DNA from: Clostridium sp. CAG:167
GTDB taxonomy: Bacteria > Bacillota > Clostridia > Lachnospirales > Lachnospiraceae
DNA length: 19,871 nt
Reading direction: 5' to 3'
NCBI GenBank assembly: GCA_000433735.1
Contig: HF998279.1
Coordinates: forward strand, 1 to 19,871
The notes under the pieces are model-generated. The model searched no databases and was not told the DNA's origin. It was given only the letters and a program-made list of their open reading frames with translations. Position numbers and translations under genes: made by a program. Shown here one piece after another: positions 7,844-15,129 of this stretch (within the stretch, counting starts at the first letter, position 1; every line of letters begins with the position of its first letter).

Positions 7844-8812
7844 ATGAAATTTGATGATTTTACTTTATTAATACCGGTTCTGATCTCATTTTTGATCAGT
7901 GTGGTTTTGTGTCCGATTCTGATACCGTTTCTGCGCAAACTGAAATTCGGTCAGACCGTGCGGGACGAGGGACCGGCGTCCCATTTGAAGAAAAACGGAA
8001 CACCTACCATGGGAGGTCTGGTGATCCTTTTTAGTGTGTTGATTACTTCCCTGATCTATGTAGGGAGATATCCGGATATTATTCCGGTACTTTTTATGAC
8101 GCTGGGATTTGGAATCATAGGTTTTCTGGATGATTATATTAAGGTGGTAAAGAAGAGATCCCTGGGGCTGACACCTTTACAGAAGATCGTACTGCAGTTT
8201 ATCGTAACAGCCGTATTTACTTATTACTATTTTGATGTGGCAAAACTGGATACCCAGACCCGTATTCCGTTTGTGGAAGGGTATGCATTTTCTATGCCTG
8301 CATGGCTGTTTGTGATCTTTATATTTATTGTAGTTCTGGGAACTGTCAATGGTGTGAACTTTACAGACGGTCTGGATGGTCTGGCATCTGGTGTGACCGT
8401 GATCGTTGCTACTTTCTTTGCCATTGCTGCCCTTGGTATCAATGCGAATATGTCACCGATCATTACATCGGTGATTGGTGCCCTGTTAGGCTTTTTGATG
8501 TTTAACACATACCCGGCCAGAGTGTTTATGGGAGATACCGGATCACTGGCACTGGGAGGATTTGTGGCATCCACCGCACTGATGCTGCGTATCCCGTTGT
8601 TTATCGTTATTGTGGGACTGGTGTATCTCATTGAGGTACTGTCTGTTATTTTACAGGTAGGATATTTTAAGATCACACACGGAAAAAGAATTTTCAAAAT
8701 GGCACCGATCCATCATCACTTTGAATTGTGTGGTTTTTCCGAGACACAGGTAGTAGCTGCCTTTAGTATTGTGACAGCTCTTCTTTGTCTTCTGGGCATG
8801 GCAGCATTATAG
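7844..8812 (+). CDS. mraY: Phospho-N-acetylmuramoyl-pentapeptide-transferase MraY
   Basis: MraY transfers phospho-MurNAc-pentapeptide from UDP to undecaprenyl phosphate, making lipid I at the membrane. The 322-aa, ten-helix protein shows the family blocks HLKKNGTPTMGGL (about residues 46-58), FLDDYIKV with the conserved Asp pair (about 93-100), NGVNFTDGLDGLASG (near 168) and the HHH motif in MAPIHHHFE (near 286). ATG 7844 is chosen because AAAGAGGTG ends six bases upstream. The longer frame opens at a GTG (7835) that is part of that Shine-Dalgarno. Helices, Asp residues and length all fit the family. murD follows after 18 bp. Confidence 0.97.
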   Translation: MKFDDFTLLIPVLISFLISVVLCPILIPFLRKLKFGQTVRDEGPASHLKKNGTPTMGGLVILFSVLITSLIYVGRYPDIIPVLFMTLGFGIIGFLDDYIKVVKKRSLGLTPLQKIVLQFIVTAVFTYYYFDVAKLDTQTRIPFVEGYAFSMPAWLFVIFIFIVVLGTVNGVNFTDGLDGLASGVTVIVATFFAIAALGINANMSPIITSVIGALLGFLMFNTYPARVFMGDTGSLALGGFVASTALMLRIPLFIVIVGLVYLIEVLSVILQVGYFKITHGKRIFKMAPIHHHFELCGFSETQVVAAFSIVTALLCLLGMAAL

Positions 8813-8830
8813 AAAGGATCGTGGAGATAA

Positions 8831-10159
8831 ATGGAATTAAAAAACAAAAATGTGTTAGTAGTTGGTCTTGGAAAAAGTGGTGTGGCTGCTTATGAGTTGC
8901 TGGAGCACTGTGGAGCCAAGGTTAGTTTATACGATGGAAAAGAAGATCTGGATACATCTTCTTACAAGGTTCCGGTTTACCTGAAGGATCTGCCGGAAGA
9001 GGTAGCAGATACATTGGATCTGGCTGTATTTAGCCCGGGTGTTCCGTTGAATATTCCGGTGGCAGATGAACTTCGAGCTCATGATATCCGGATCATAGGA
9101 GAGATTGAACTGGCATACTTATGTGAAAAAGGAACTGTGATAGGTATCACAGGAACCAACGGAAAGACTACTACCACCACATTGACAGGAGAAATCATGG
9201 CGGCGTGGAATCCGGCTACTTTTGTTGTAGGTAATATTGGAAACCCTTACACAAAAGAGGTTTTGAAAACAACAAAAGATTCAGTTACGGTAGCCGAGAT
9301 CAGCAGTTTCCAGTTGGAGACAATAGATACTTTTACACCGGCAGTCAGTGCTGTGCTGAATATCACACCGGATCATCTGAACCGCCATGGTACCATGGAA
9401 AACTATATTGATGCCAAGTTTGAAATTACGAGAAATCAGGGGAAAGAACAGCTTTGTGTATTGAATTACGAAGATGATGTTCTCCGGAAACGAGGTAGAT
9501 CTTTAAACTGCCGTGTGGCTTATTTTAGCAGCAAGAGAAAACTGGAGCATGGTTTTTATCAGAATGAAAATCAGGATATTGTGGATGCAGATACGGGAGA
9601 AGTGTGGCTGAATATGTCAGAAGCCAGTATCCCGGGAGACCACAACTGCGAAAACATTATGGCAGCGATTCTCATGACCAGAGAAATGGGCGTGCCAAAA
9701 GATGTGATCGTAGATACCATTAAAAAATTTAAAGCAGTCGAGCACCGTGTTGAATTTGTTAAAACAGTGGAAGGCGTAGATTATTATAATGATTCCAAGG
9801 GAACCAACCCGGATGCAGCTATTAAAGGAATCCAGTCTATGAGTAAACCTACCGTTTTGATCGGTGGGGGTTATGACAAGGGCGGAGAATTTGACCAGTG
9901 GATCCAGGCCTTTGACGGAAAAGTGAAAAAACTTATCCTGTTAGGGGCTACGGCAGACCGGATCGCAGGAACCTGCGACAAACTTGGATTTACAGAGTAT
10001 GAGTTTGCAGATACTTTGGAACAGGCGGTAAAACGCAGTGCAGAGCTGACAAGTGAAGGAGATGCAGTACTTTTGTCACCAGCCTGTGCAAGCTGGGATA
10101 TGTTTGATTCCTATGAGCAGAGAGGCCGTTTGTTCAAAGAATATGTTCGCAATTTATAA
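8831..10159 (+). CDS. murD: UDP-N-acetylmuramoyl-L-alanine--D-glutamate ligase MurD
   Basis: MurD adds D-glutamate to UDP-MurNAc-L-alanine using ATP in the cytoplasm. The 442-aa protein has an N-terminal Rossmann-like uracil-binding domain (NVLVVGLGKSG), the ATP loop GTNGKTTTT from about residue 108, AEISSFQLE near 155, the Mur-ligase ITPDHLNRHGTMENY near 176 and the C-terminal domain with EHRVEFV, NDSKGTNPDAA and LLSPACASWDMFDSYEQRG. The last blocks distinguish MurD from MurC, MurE and MurF. A GTGGAG Shine-Dalgarno precedes the ATG. It sits between mraY and the SEDS gene, the conserved dcw position. The other Mur ligases are not in this window. Confidence 0.98.
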   Translation: MELKNKNVLVVGLGKSGVAAYELLEHCGAKVSLYDGKEDLDTSSYKVPVYLKDLPEEVADTLDLAVFSPGVPLNIPVADELRAHDIRIIGEIELAYLCEKGTVIGITGTNGKTTTTTLTGEIMAAWNPATFVVGNIGNPYTKEVLKTTKDSVTVAEISSFQLETIDTFTPAVSAVLNITPDHLNRHGTMENYIDAKFEITRNQGKEQLCVLNYEDDVLRKRGRSLNCRVAYFSSKRKLEHGFYQNENQDIVDADTGEVWLNMSEASIPGDHNCENIMAAILMTREMGVPKDVIVDTIKKFKAVEHRVEFVKTVEGVDYYNDSKGTNPDAAIKGIQSMSKPTVLIGGGYDKGGEFDQWIQAFDGKVKKLILLGATADRIAGTCDKLGFTEYEFADTLEQAVKRSAELTSEGDAVLLSPACASWDMFDSYEQRGRLFKEYVRNL

Positions 10160-10181
10160 TAGGCAGTAAGGAGGAATTGCT

Positions 10182-11327
10182 GTGGCAGGTAGAAGAAGAT
10201 CAGCCAGACAAAAACAAAATAGAGAGCAGAGTACATTTGATTATAGTCTGTTGCTGATCACACTGTGTCTGGTTGGCTTTGGTCTGCTGATGATCTACAG
10301 TGCAAGTTCGTATACTTCGCAGGTTAAGTACAATGACTCTACCTATTTTTTGAAAAAACAGGCAATAGGCGTGGCAGCCGGTCTGGTGGCTATGTTTATT
10401 GTGTGTAAGATACCGTATAAGTATTATGCGGCCAGGCTGCCGCTGCTCCGGCTGCGGATGATCACTTTGGTCTATATGGTGGCAGTGGTGATGCAGGTCC
10501 TGGTATTATTTATTGGTTCCGAGGTAAATGGTGCCAAAAGATGGCTTTCCATTGGCGGCTTATCCATACAGCCCTCCGAATTTACAAAGATTGCTGTGAT
10601 TTTGGTGGCAGCTTACTTTATTCAGATGAAACCGGAAGATATGGGAAAGATACAGGGAATTGTCCGTGTGTTTGCACCATGTTCCCTTTTGATCCTGCTG
10701 GTAGCGGTGGAAAATTTAAGTACCGCTATCGTTATTTTCACCATTGTTTTCTGTATGTGTATCGTGGCCAGTAAAAAGAAGAGTCTGTACTGGGTCCTGG
10801 GAGGAGCCGGTCTGGCCATGATGGCTTTGTATGTAAAATTTGGTGATTCGTTCCGATCCGGACGATTTGAGATCTGGAGAAATGTTGAAACCAATGAAAA
10901 AGGATATCAGATTCTGCAGGGCCTTTATGCCATTGCATCCGGCGGAATGTTTGGAAGCGGTCTGGGAGAGAGCATGCAGAAACTTGGATTTATCCCAGAG
11001 TCTCATAATGATATGATCTTTGCCATCATATGTGAAGAACTGGGTATGGTAGGAGCCGCCATTGTAATCATCATGTTTATTTTTATGTTGTGGCGGATCC
11101 TGAATACAGCTATGAATGCACCGGACCTTTTTACAGGAATGATCTGTACCGGTGTTATGATTCATATTGCATCCCAGGTTGTAATGAATGTGGCGGTTGT
11201 TACAAATTCTATGCCATCTACAGGTATCCCGCTGCCGTTTATCAGTTATGGTGGTACATCAGTTATGATTCTTATGGCAGAGATGGGATTGGTACTGGGA
11301 ATTTCTTCTTATTGTAAAAGAACCTGA
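10182..11327 (+). CDS. ftsW: SEDS peptidoglycan glycosyltransferase (FtsW/SpoVE type)
   Basis: A 381-aa polytopic membrane protein of the SEDS family, which polymerises lipid II into glycan strands with a partner class B PBP. The start is GTG, supported by AAGGAGG seven bases upstream. Family features are YSLLLITLCLVGFGLLMIYSASS at the N-terminus, GAKRWLSIGGLSIQPSEFTK near residue 117, GGMFGSGLGES near 256, PESHNDMIFAIICEELG near 270 and the C-terminal GIPLPFISYGGTS. The PESHxDxIFA block and dcw position favour FtsW/SpoVE over RodA. Its partners are probably one or both PBPs upstream. FtsW and SpoVE cannot be told apart from this sequence. Confidence 0.93.
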   Translation: MAGRRRSARQKQNREQSTFDYSLLLITLCLVGFGLLMIYSASSYTSQVKYNDSTYFLKKQAIGVAAGLVAMFIVCKIPYKYYAARLPLLRLRMITLVYMVAVVMQVLVLFIGSEVNGAKRWLSIGGLSIQPSEFTKIAVILVAAYFIQMKPEDMGKIQGIVRVFAPCSLLILLVAVENLSTAIVIFTIVFCMCIVASKKKSLYWVLGGAGLAMMALYVKFGDSFRSGRFEIWRNVETNEKGYQILQGLYAIASGGMFGSGLGESMQKLGFIPESHNDMIFAIICEELGMVGAAIVIIMFIFMLWRILNTAMNAPDLFTGMICTGVMIHIASQVVMNVAVVTNSMPSTGIPLPFISYGGTSVMILMAEMGLVLGISSYCKRT

Positions 11328-11376
11328 CAAGACTTTACTGCATAAAATAAAGTAAAAGGTTGTGCAGAGGAAATGT

Positions 11377-12627
11377 ATGGCGATTTTTGTTCAGGGAAGT
11401 GGACCCATAGGCGGCAGAGTCAAAGTTCAGGGGGCCAAGAATGCGGTGTTACCAATGATTGCAGCAGCAGCACTGACAGAAGAGACGATCGTCCTGAAAA
11501 AATGTCCCTGTATACAGGATGTTTTTGACATGACAGAGACTTTTGAAAAAATGGGGGGAGAAAGTTCCGGGCAGGAGGATTGTCTTGTGCTAGAAGGGAA
11601 AAAACTTCACTGTCCCATGATTCAGTGCCAGGCGGCGGAGCGGATCCGGGCTTCCGTTCTTTTTATGGGAAGTGTTCTGGCAAGAATGGGAAAGGTGACC
11701 ATCTGCTATCCCGGCGGCTGTTCGATAGGAAGCCGGCCTATCGATCTGCATATCCACGCTTTTCGTAAGATGGGAGTGGAGATCACAGAGGAGGAAAGAG
11801 TTCTTGCCTGTGAGGCACCGGAGGGAGTCCGGGGAGCGGAAGTGACCCTGGCATATCCAAGCGTAGGTGCTACTGAAAATATATTGCTTCTGGCGGTTTT
11901 GGCCAGAGGGACGACAACCATCCGGAATAGCGCCAGAGAGCCGGAAATAGTACAGTTATGCAGGCTTTTGATAAGTATGGGGGCAAGCATCCAGGGGGCA
12001 GGTTCTCCTACCATTATCATCAAAGGAGTAAAGAGGCTGCATGGGGCCTGTGTGACTGTTGCCAATGACCGGGTTGCTGCACTGACATATGCTTTGCTGA
12101 CGGCAGGGTGCGGTGGCGATGTGTTTTTGGAAACAGAGCCTGTTTTTTCAATCTGCGAGAAAAAACTATTACAGGAACTGGGATGTGATATGCAGTGGGA
12201 TGAAGCCGGACTTCGGGTTACCCAACAGGGAGCACCCAGAAAGATCCCCTATATCTGTACCGGGCCATATCCGGAGTTTCCTACCGATGGCCAGTCTCTT
12301 TTGATGCCAGTGCTGTGTAAAGGAAGCGGAAGCAGTACCATTGAGGAGAAGGTGTTTGAAAACCGCTTTGCCATGGTGTCCCAGCTGCGGAAAATGGGAG
12401 CGGATATTGATATGATATGCAACCGGGCAAGGATCAATGGTGTTACGAGGCTGCATGGAGCCAGGGTGGATGCCTGTGATCTTCGCAGTGGAGCCGGACT
12501 TATGATTGCAGGGGCTATGGCAGAAGGAAAGACAACGATTTACAATGAACAGTATATTTTCAGAGGATATGAAAATATTTTGAATAATCTGCAGAAAATC
12601 GGCATAGAAGCCGGGGAGGAAGATTGA
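11377..12627 (+). CDS. murA: UDP-N-acetylglucosamine 1-carboxyvinyltransferase MurA
   Basis: MurA condenses phosphoenolpyruvate with UDP-GlcNAc, the first committed step of peptidoglycan synthesis and the fosfomycin target. The 416-aa EPSP-synthase-like protein keeps the key residues: K21-N22 in QGAKNAVLP, Cys115 in PGGCSIGSRPIDLH and Asp304 in FPTDGQ. Cys115 is the residue attacked by fosfomycin, so no Cys-to-Asp resistance change is present. ATG 11377 is preferred over the upstream GTG 11362 because GAGG lies six bases before it. In many Firmicutes dcw clusters murG occupies this slot; here it is murA. It may be one of two MurA paralogues, as is common in Gram-positives. The ftsQ-like gene starts 1 bp after its stop. 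Confidence 0.94.
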   Translation: MAIFVQGSGPIGGRVKVQGAKNAVLPMIAAAALTEETIVLKKCPCIQDVFDMTETFEKMGGESSGQEDCLVLEGKKLHCPMIQCQAAERIRASVLFMGSVLARMGKVTICYPGGCSIGSRPIDLHIHAFRKMGVEITEEERVLACEAPEGVRGAEVTLAYPSVGATENILLLAVLARGTTTIRNSAREPEIVQLCRLLISMGASIQGAGSPTIIIKGVKRLHGACVTVANDRVAALTYALLTAGCGGDVFLETEPVFSICEKKLLQELGCDMQWDEAGLRVTQQGAPRKIPYICTGPYPEFPTDGQSLLMPVLCKGSGSSTIEEKVFENRFAMVSQLRKMGADIDMICNRARINGVTRLHGARVDACDLRSGAGLMIAGAMAEGKTTIYNEQYIFRGYENILNNLQKIGIEAGEED

Positions 12628-12628
12628 G

Positions 12629-13354
12629 ATGGATAAAGAAAACAAGAAGAAAACAAAATGGATCGTTATTTTCTGTGTGATCGCAGTATTTGTTTTCTGC
12701 CTGCTTTTTTTTCGGGTACAAAAGGTTTCCGTAGAAGGAAACACATATTATAGCCAGTCAGTAATGAGCGAAATGTTCCAGAAAAATATATTTGAAAAAA
12801 ATCTCTTAAGTTTCTGGATCATGGACAAACTGTCGTTGACACCGAAACTGGAATTTGTCAGAGAATATGAAGTTAGTTATCCTTCTCCCAACGAGGTTCA
12901 TGTAAAACTGTATGAGAAAAAGATTGTGGCCGGGATTTCTTATAACAATCAGTACATTTATTTTGATAAAGATGGCATGGTACTGAAGAGCACTTCTAAA
13001 TCTGTGTCGGATATCCCGTTATTTGAGACTAAGACGATGACCACCTTTACTATGTATGAAAAAGTTCAGATGGAGAATGAGGAACTCTTAAGCCAGATAC
13101 TGAACCTGGCAAACCTGTTCAGCCACTACCAGATCAAATGGGATAAAGTGGAAATGAATGAGAAGGATGAAGCTGTTTTATACAGTGGAAAGGTCAAAGT
13201 GCTTTTGGGCAAAAAAGACAATTACGATGAACAAGTGTCGGCCCTTGCCAGTATATTGGAGACAGCGAAAAAACAGGGGGGGAGCGGCGAGATTGATATG
13301 CGCAATTACAAGGTAAAAGACGATATCATTTTCAAAAAGAGCGAAGTGTATTAA
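12629..13354 (+). CDS. ftsQ: FtsQ/DivIB-type cell division protein with POTRA domain
   Basis: A 241-aa bitopic protein: a charged cytoplasmic start (MDKENKKKTK), one membrane helix (about residues 11-28), then a FtsQ-type POTRA domain beginning FRVQKVSVEGNTYYSQ (about 28-43). The DivIB beta domain follows, with the typical EVSYPSPNEVHVKLYEKKIVAGISYNNQYIYFDKDGMVL. FtsQ/DivIB binds FtsL and FtsB/DivIC at the septum. The family varies strongly, so the call rests on topology, the VxGN motif and position directly before ftsZ. GGGGAGGA overlaps the end of murA and gives tight coupling with it. Confidence 0.9.
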   Translation: MDKENKKKTKWIVIFCVIAVFVFCLLFFRVQKVSVEGNTYYSQSVMSEMFQKNIFEKNLLSFWIMDKLSLTPKLEFVREYEVSYPSPNEVHVKLYEKKIVAGISYNNQYIYFDKDGMVLKSTSKSVSDIPLFETKTMTTFTMYEKVQMENEELLSQILNLANLFSHYQIKWDKVEMNEKDEAVLYSGKVKVLLGKKDNYDEQVSALASILETAKKQGGSGEIDMRNYKVKDDIIFKKSEVY

Positions 13355-13392
13355 AAATAATCAAAAAAAATTGCAAATTTACTTGATTATTT
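13355..13392. repeat. Perfect 10-bp inverted repeat flanking the ftsZ -35 box
   Basis: AAATAATCAA (13355-13364) is repeated in exact inverted form as TTGATTATTT (13383-13392), with an 18-nt spacer containing the TTGCAA -35 box. Dyads placed this way can be operators. An alternative is a weak A/T-only transcript hairpin at the end of the ftsQ message. Confidence 0.65.
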
Positions 13393-13399
13393 ATATAAA
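13371..13399 (+). promoter_or_regulatory. Candidate ftsZ promoter
   Basis: TTGCAA (13371-13376) and TATAAA (13394-13399) are exactly 17 bp apart, a strong sigma-A-like promoter about 67 bp before the ftsZ start. A perfect TATAAT also occurs at 13411-13416 but has no convincing -35. The 112-bp gap upstream of ftsZ is the widest within the dcw cluster, consistent with separate ftsZ control. Confidence 0.7.
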
Positions 13400-13466
13400 A
13401 ATCAGTATTATATAATATATGTGACCATGAATAATATTCCATTTGTATATAGAAGGAGGAACTGTT

Positions 13467-14795
13467 GTGTTAGAGATTAAAACCAGCGAGGAAGAGAGTG
13501 GGGTAGCGAAACTCCTTGTCATCGGTGTAGGCGGAGCCGGTAATAATGCAGTAAATCGAATGATTGATGAAGGAATCAAAGGCGTAGATTTTGTATGCGT
13601 CAATACAGATAAACAGGTGTTGCAGCGTTGCAAGACACCAAATTGTGTCCAGATTGGTGAGAAACTGACCAAGGGACTGGGGGCAGGAGCCAACCCTGAA
13701 GTTGGTGAAAAAGCGGCAGAAGAAAGCCATGAAGAACTGGCTGAGATTGCCAAAGATGCCGATATGGTATTTGTTACCTGTGGTATGGGAGGCGGTACCG
13801 GTACCGGAGCAGCACCGGTGGTTGCCAAGATTGCCAAAGATATGGGGATCCTAACTGTTGGTATTGTTACCAAGCCATTTACTTTTGAAGGAAAAGTCCG
13901 CATGAACAATGCATTGTCCGGTGTGGAAAAACTGAAAGAAGTAGTGGATACTTTGATTGTTATCCCGAATGACAAGCTGTTGGCAATCTGTGACCGCAGA
14001 ACCACCATGCCGGAGGCGTTGAAGAAGGCGGATGAAGTGTTGCAACAGGGTGTTCAGGGTATTACAGACCTGATCAACCAGACTTCTATGATCAATTTGG
14101 ACTTTGCAGATATCCGTACCGTTATGAAAGATAAAGGCATTGCACATATTGGTATTGGTGAGGGAACAGGCGATGATAAGTGTCTGGATGCAGTGAAACA
14201 GGCTATTTCCAGTCCGTTGCTTGAGACTACTATCGATGGCGCAACTCATTTGATCCTTAATTTCTGTGGAGATATGAGCCTTCCTGAAATCTACGAAGCA
14301 GCAGATTATGTGCAGCAGTTAGTTGGTGCAGATGCCAATGTTATCTTTGGATCTTCCGATGGGGATCCGGAAGTACATGATCATGTAACTATTACTGTTA
14401 TAGCTACAGGATTGAAAGATGATGCGATTGCATCGGGATCCGGCAGTGTATCTGGTTTTACAGCAGCTGCTTCCCAGACAGGAGCAGGCGGTTTTCACCG
14501 TGCAACACCGGGAGCTTCATCACAGCCAAGTTTCCTGAGTGGTGGAATGAATCGTACAAAAGCAACACCGCAGAGAAGCGGATTAAGCTTTTTAGATGGC
14601 AGAGGAGCAGATACCAGAAGTTCTGTATCCAGTATTCAGCCAGCTAAACCTATAAATAGTGGTGCACAGTCATTAAATGATGAGATGTCTGTCATTACAC
14701 CGAGAAGCAGTGTGAGATCCAATGCTTCAGAAAAGACAGGAATGGAAGGAATCAAGATTCCGACATTTATCCAGAATAAGAAACAGGAGGACTAA
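13467..14795 (+). CDS. ftsZ: Cell division GTPase FtsZ
   Basis: FtsZ is the tubulin homologue that assembles into the Z-ring. The 442-aa product has GVGGAGNNAVNRM at about residues 20-32, the tubulin signature GGGTGTG at 108-114 and the T7 loop NLDFADIRTVM near 210 with the catalytic acidic residue. A Ser/Gly/Thr-rich linker (about 330-425) leads to the conserved C-terminal peptide IKIPTFIQNKKQED, which docks membrane anchors such as FtsA or SepF. The start is GTG 13467, preceded by AGAAGGAGGA. The longer frame opens at a TTG upstream of that Shine-Dalgarno and is unlikely. ftsA is not adjacent. secG follows within 7 bp of the stop. Confidence 0.98.
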   Translation: MLEIKTSEEESGVAKLLVIGVGGAGNNAVNRMIDEGIKGVDFVCVNTDKQVLQRCKTPNCVQIGEKLTKGLGAGANPEVGEKAAEESHEELAEIAKDADMVFVTCGMGGGTGTGAAPVVAKIAKDMGILTVGIVTKPFTFEGKVRMNNALSGVEKLKEVVDTLIVIPNDKLLAICDRRTTMPEALKKADEVLQQGVQGITDLINQTSMINLDFADIRTVMKDKGIAHIGIGEGTGDDKCLDAVKQAISSPLLETTIDGATHLILNFCGDMSLPEIYEAADYVQQLVGADANVIFGSSDGDPEVHDHVTITVIATGLKDDAIASGSGSVSGFTAAASQTGAGGFHRATPGASSQPSFLSGGMNRTKATPQRSGLSFLDGRGADTRSSVSSIQPAKPINSGAQSLNDEMSVITPRSSVRSNASEKTGMEGIKIPTFIQNKKQED

Positions 14796-14801
14796 TGAAT
14801 C

Positions 14802-15050
14802 ATGACAAGTTCAGTACTTAAAACGATTGCTACGATTATTTATATCATCGTTTGTATCGCAATTGTTATTGTTGTATTAATGCAGGAAGGAAAGACGTCC
14901 GGACTGGGAGCTCTTTCAGGTGCTGCGGATACTTATTGGACAAAGAACAAAGGTCGTTCAGCTGAAGGTGTGCTTGTAAAGATCACAAGAGTTTTGGCGG
15001 TTTTGTTTGTAGCACTTTCCGTTGTTCTTTGCACAACATGGTTAGACTGA
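14802..15050 (+). CDS. secG: Preprotein translocase subunit SecG
   Basis: SecG is the small membrane subunit of the SecYEG channel. The 82-aa protein has two membrane helices (about residues 5-25 and 58-78) around the conserved central region VLMQEGKTSGLGALSGAADTYWTKNKGRSAEGVLVKITR. This region matches the family pattern of QxGKxxGL, GxxxT(F/Y)xxKxKG and E..L.K.T. CAGGAGG within the end of ftsZ serves as Shine-Dalgarno, so translation is probably coupled to ftsZ. A terminator follows. In Bacillus, secG likewise stands shortly before rnr-smpB. Confidence 0.95.
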   Translation: MTSSVLKTIATIIYIIVCIAIVIVVLMQEGKTSGLGALSGAADTYWTKNKGRSAEGVLVKITRVLAVLFVALSVVLCTTWLD

Positions 15051-15069
15051 TAGGATAAAATCATTGTAG

Positions 15070-15103
15070 ACACTCCTTCATGAATTTGAGGGAGTGTTTT
15101 TTT
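15070..15103 (+). terminator. Intrinsic terminator after secG
   Basis: An 11-bp stem with one G-T wobble pairs 15070-15080 (ACACTCCTTCA) with 15087-15097, around a 6-nt loop, and continues into seven T (15097-15103). It lies only 26 bp before the rnr start. Either rnr depends on read-through or its promoter overlaps this hairpin. Confidence 0.9.
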
Positions 15104-15129
15104 GAGAAAAGAAAGATGAGGAAATAAAG

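Noticed and set aside
11362..11376. GTG start for murA at 11362
   Set aside because: The GAGG just after it is the likely ribosome-binding site for ATG 11377, which gives the standard MurA N-terminus and puts the catalytic Cys at position 115.
13443..13466. Upstream TTG extension of ftsZ
   Set aside because: It would place AGAAGGAGGA inside the coding region. GTG 13467 gives the usual FtsZ N-terminus (MLEIKT...).
14795..14821. Eight-codon frame overlapping the ftsZ stop (TAATG) and the secG start
   Set aside because: It is better placed than secG relative to the Shine-Dalgarno but is too short to support. It could only matter as a coupling element, for which there is no evidence.
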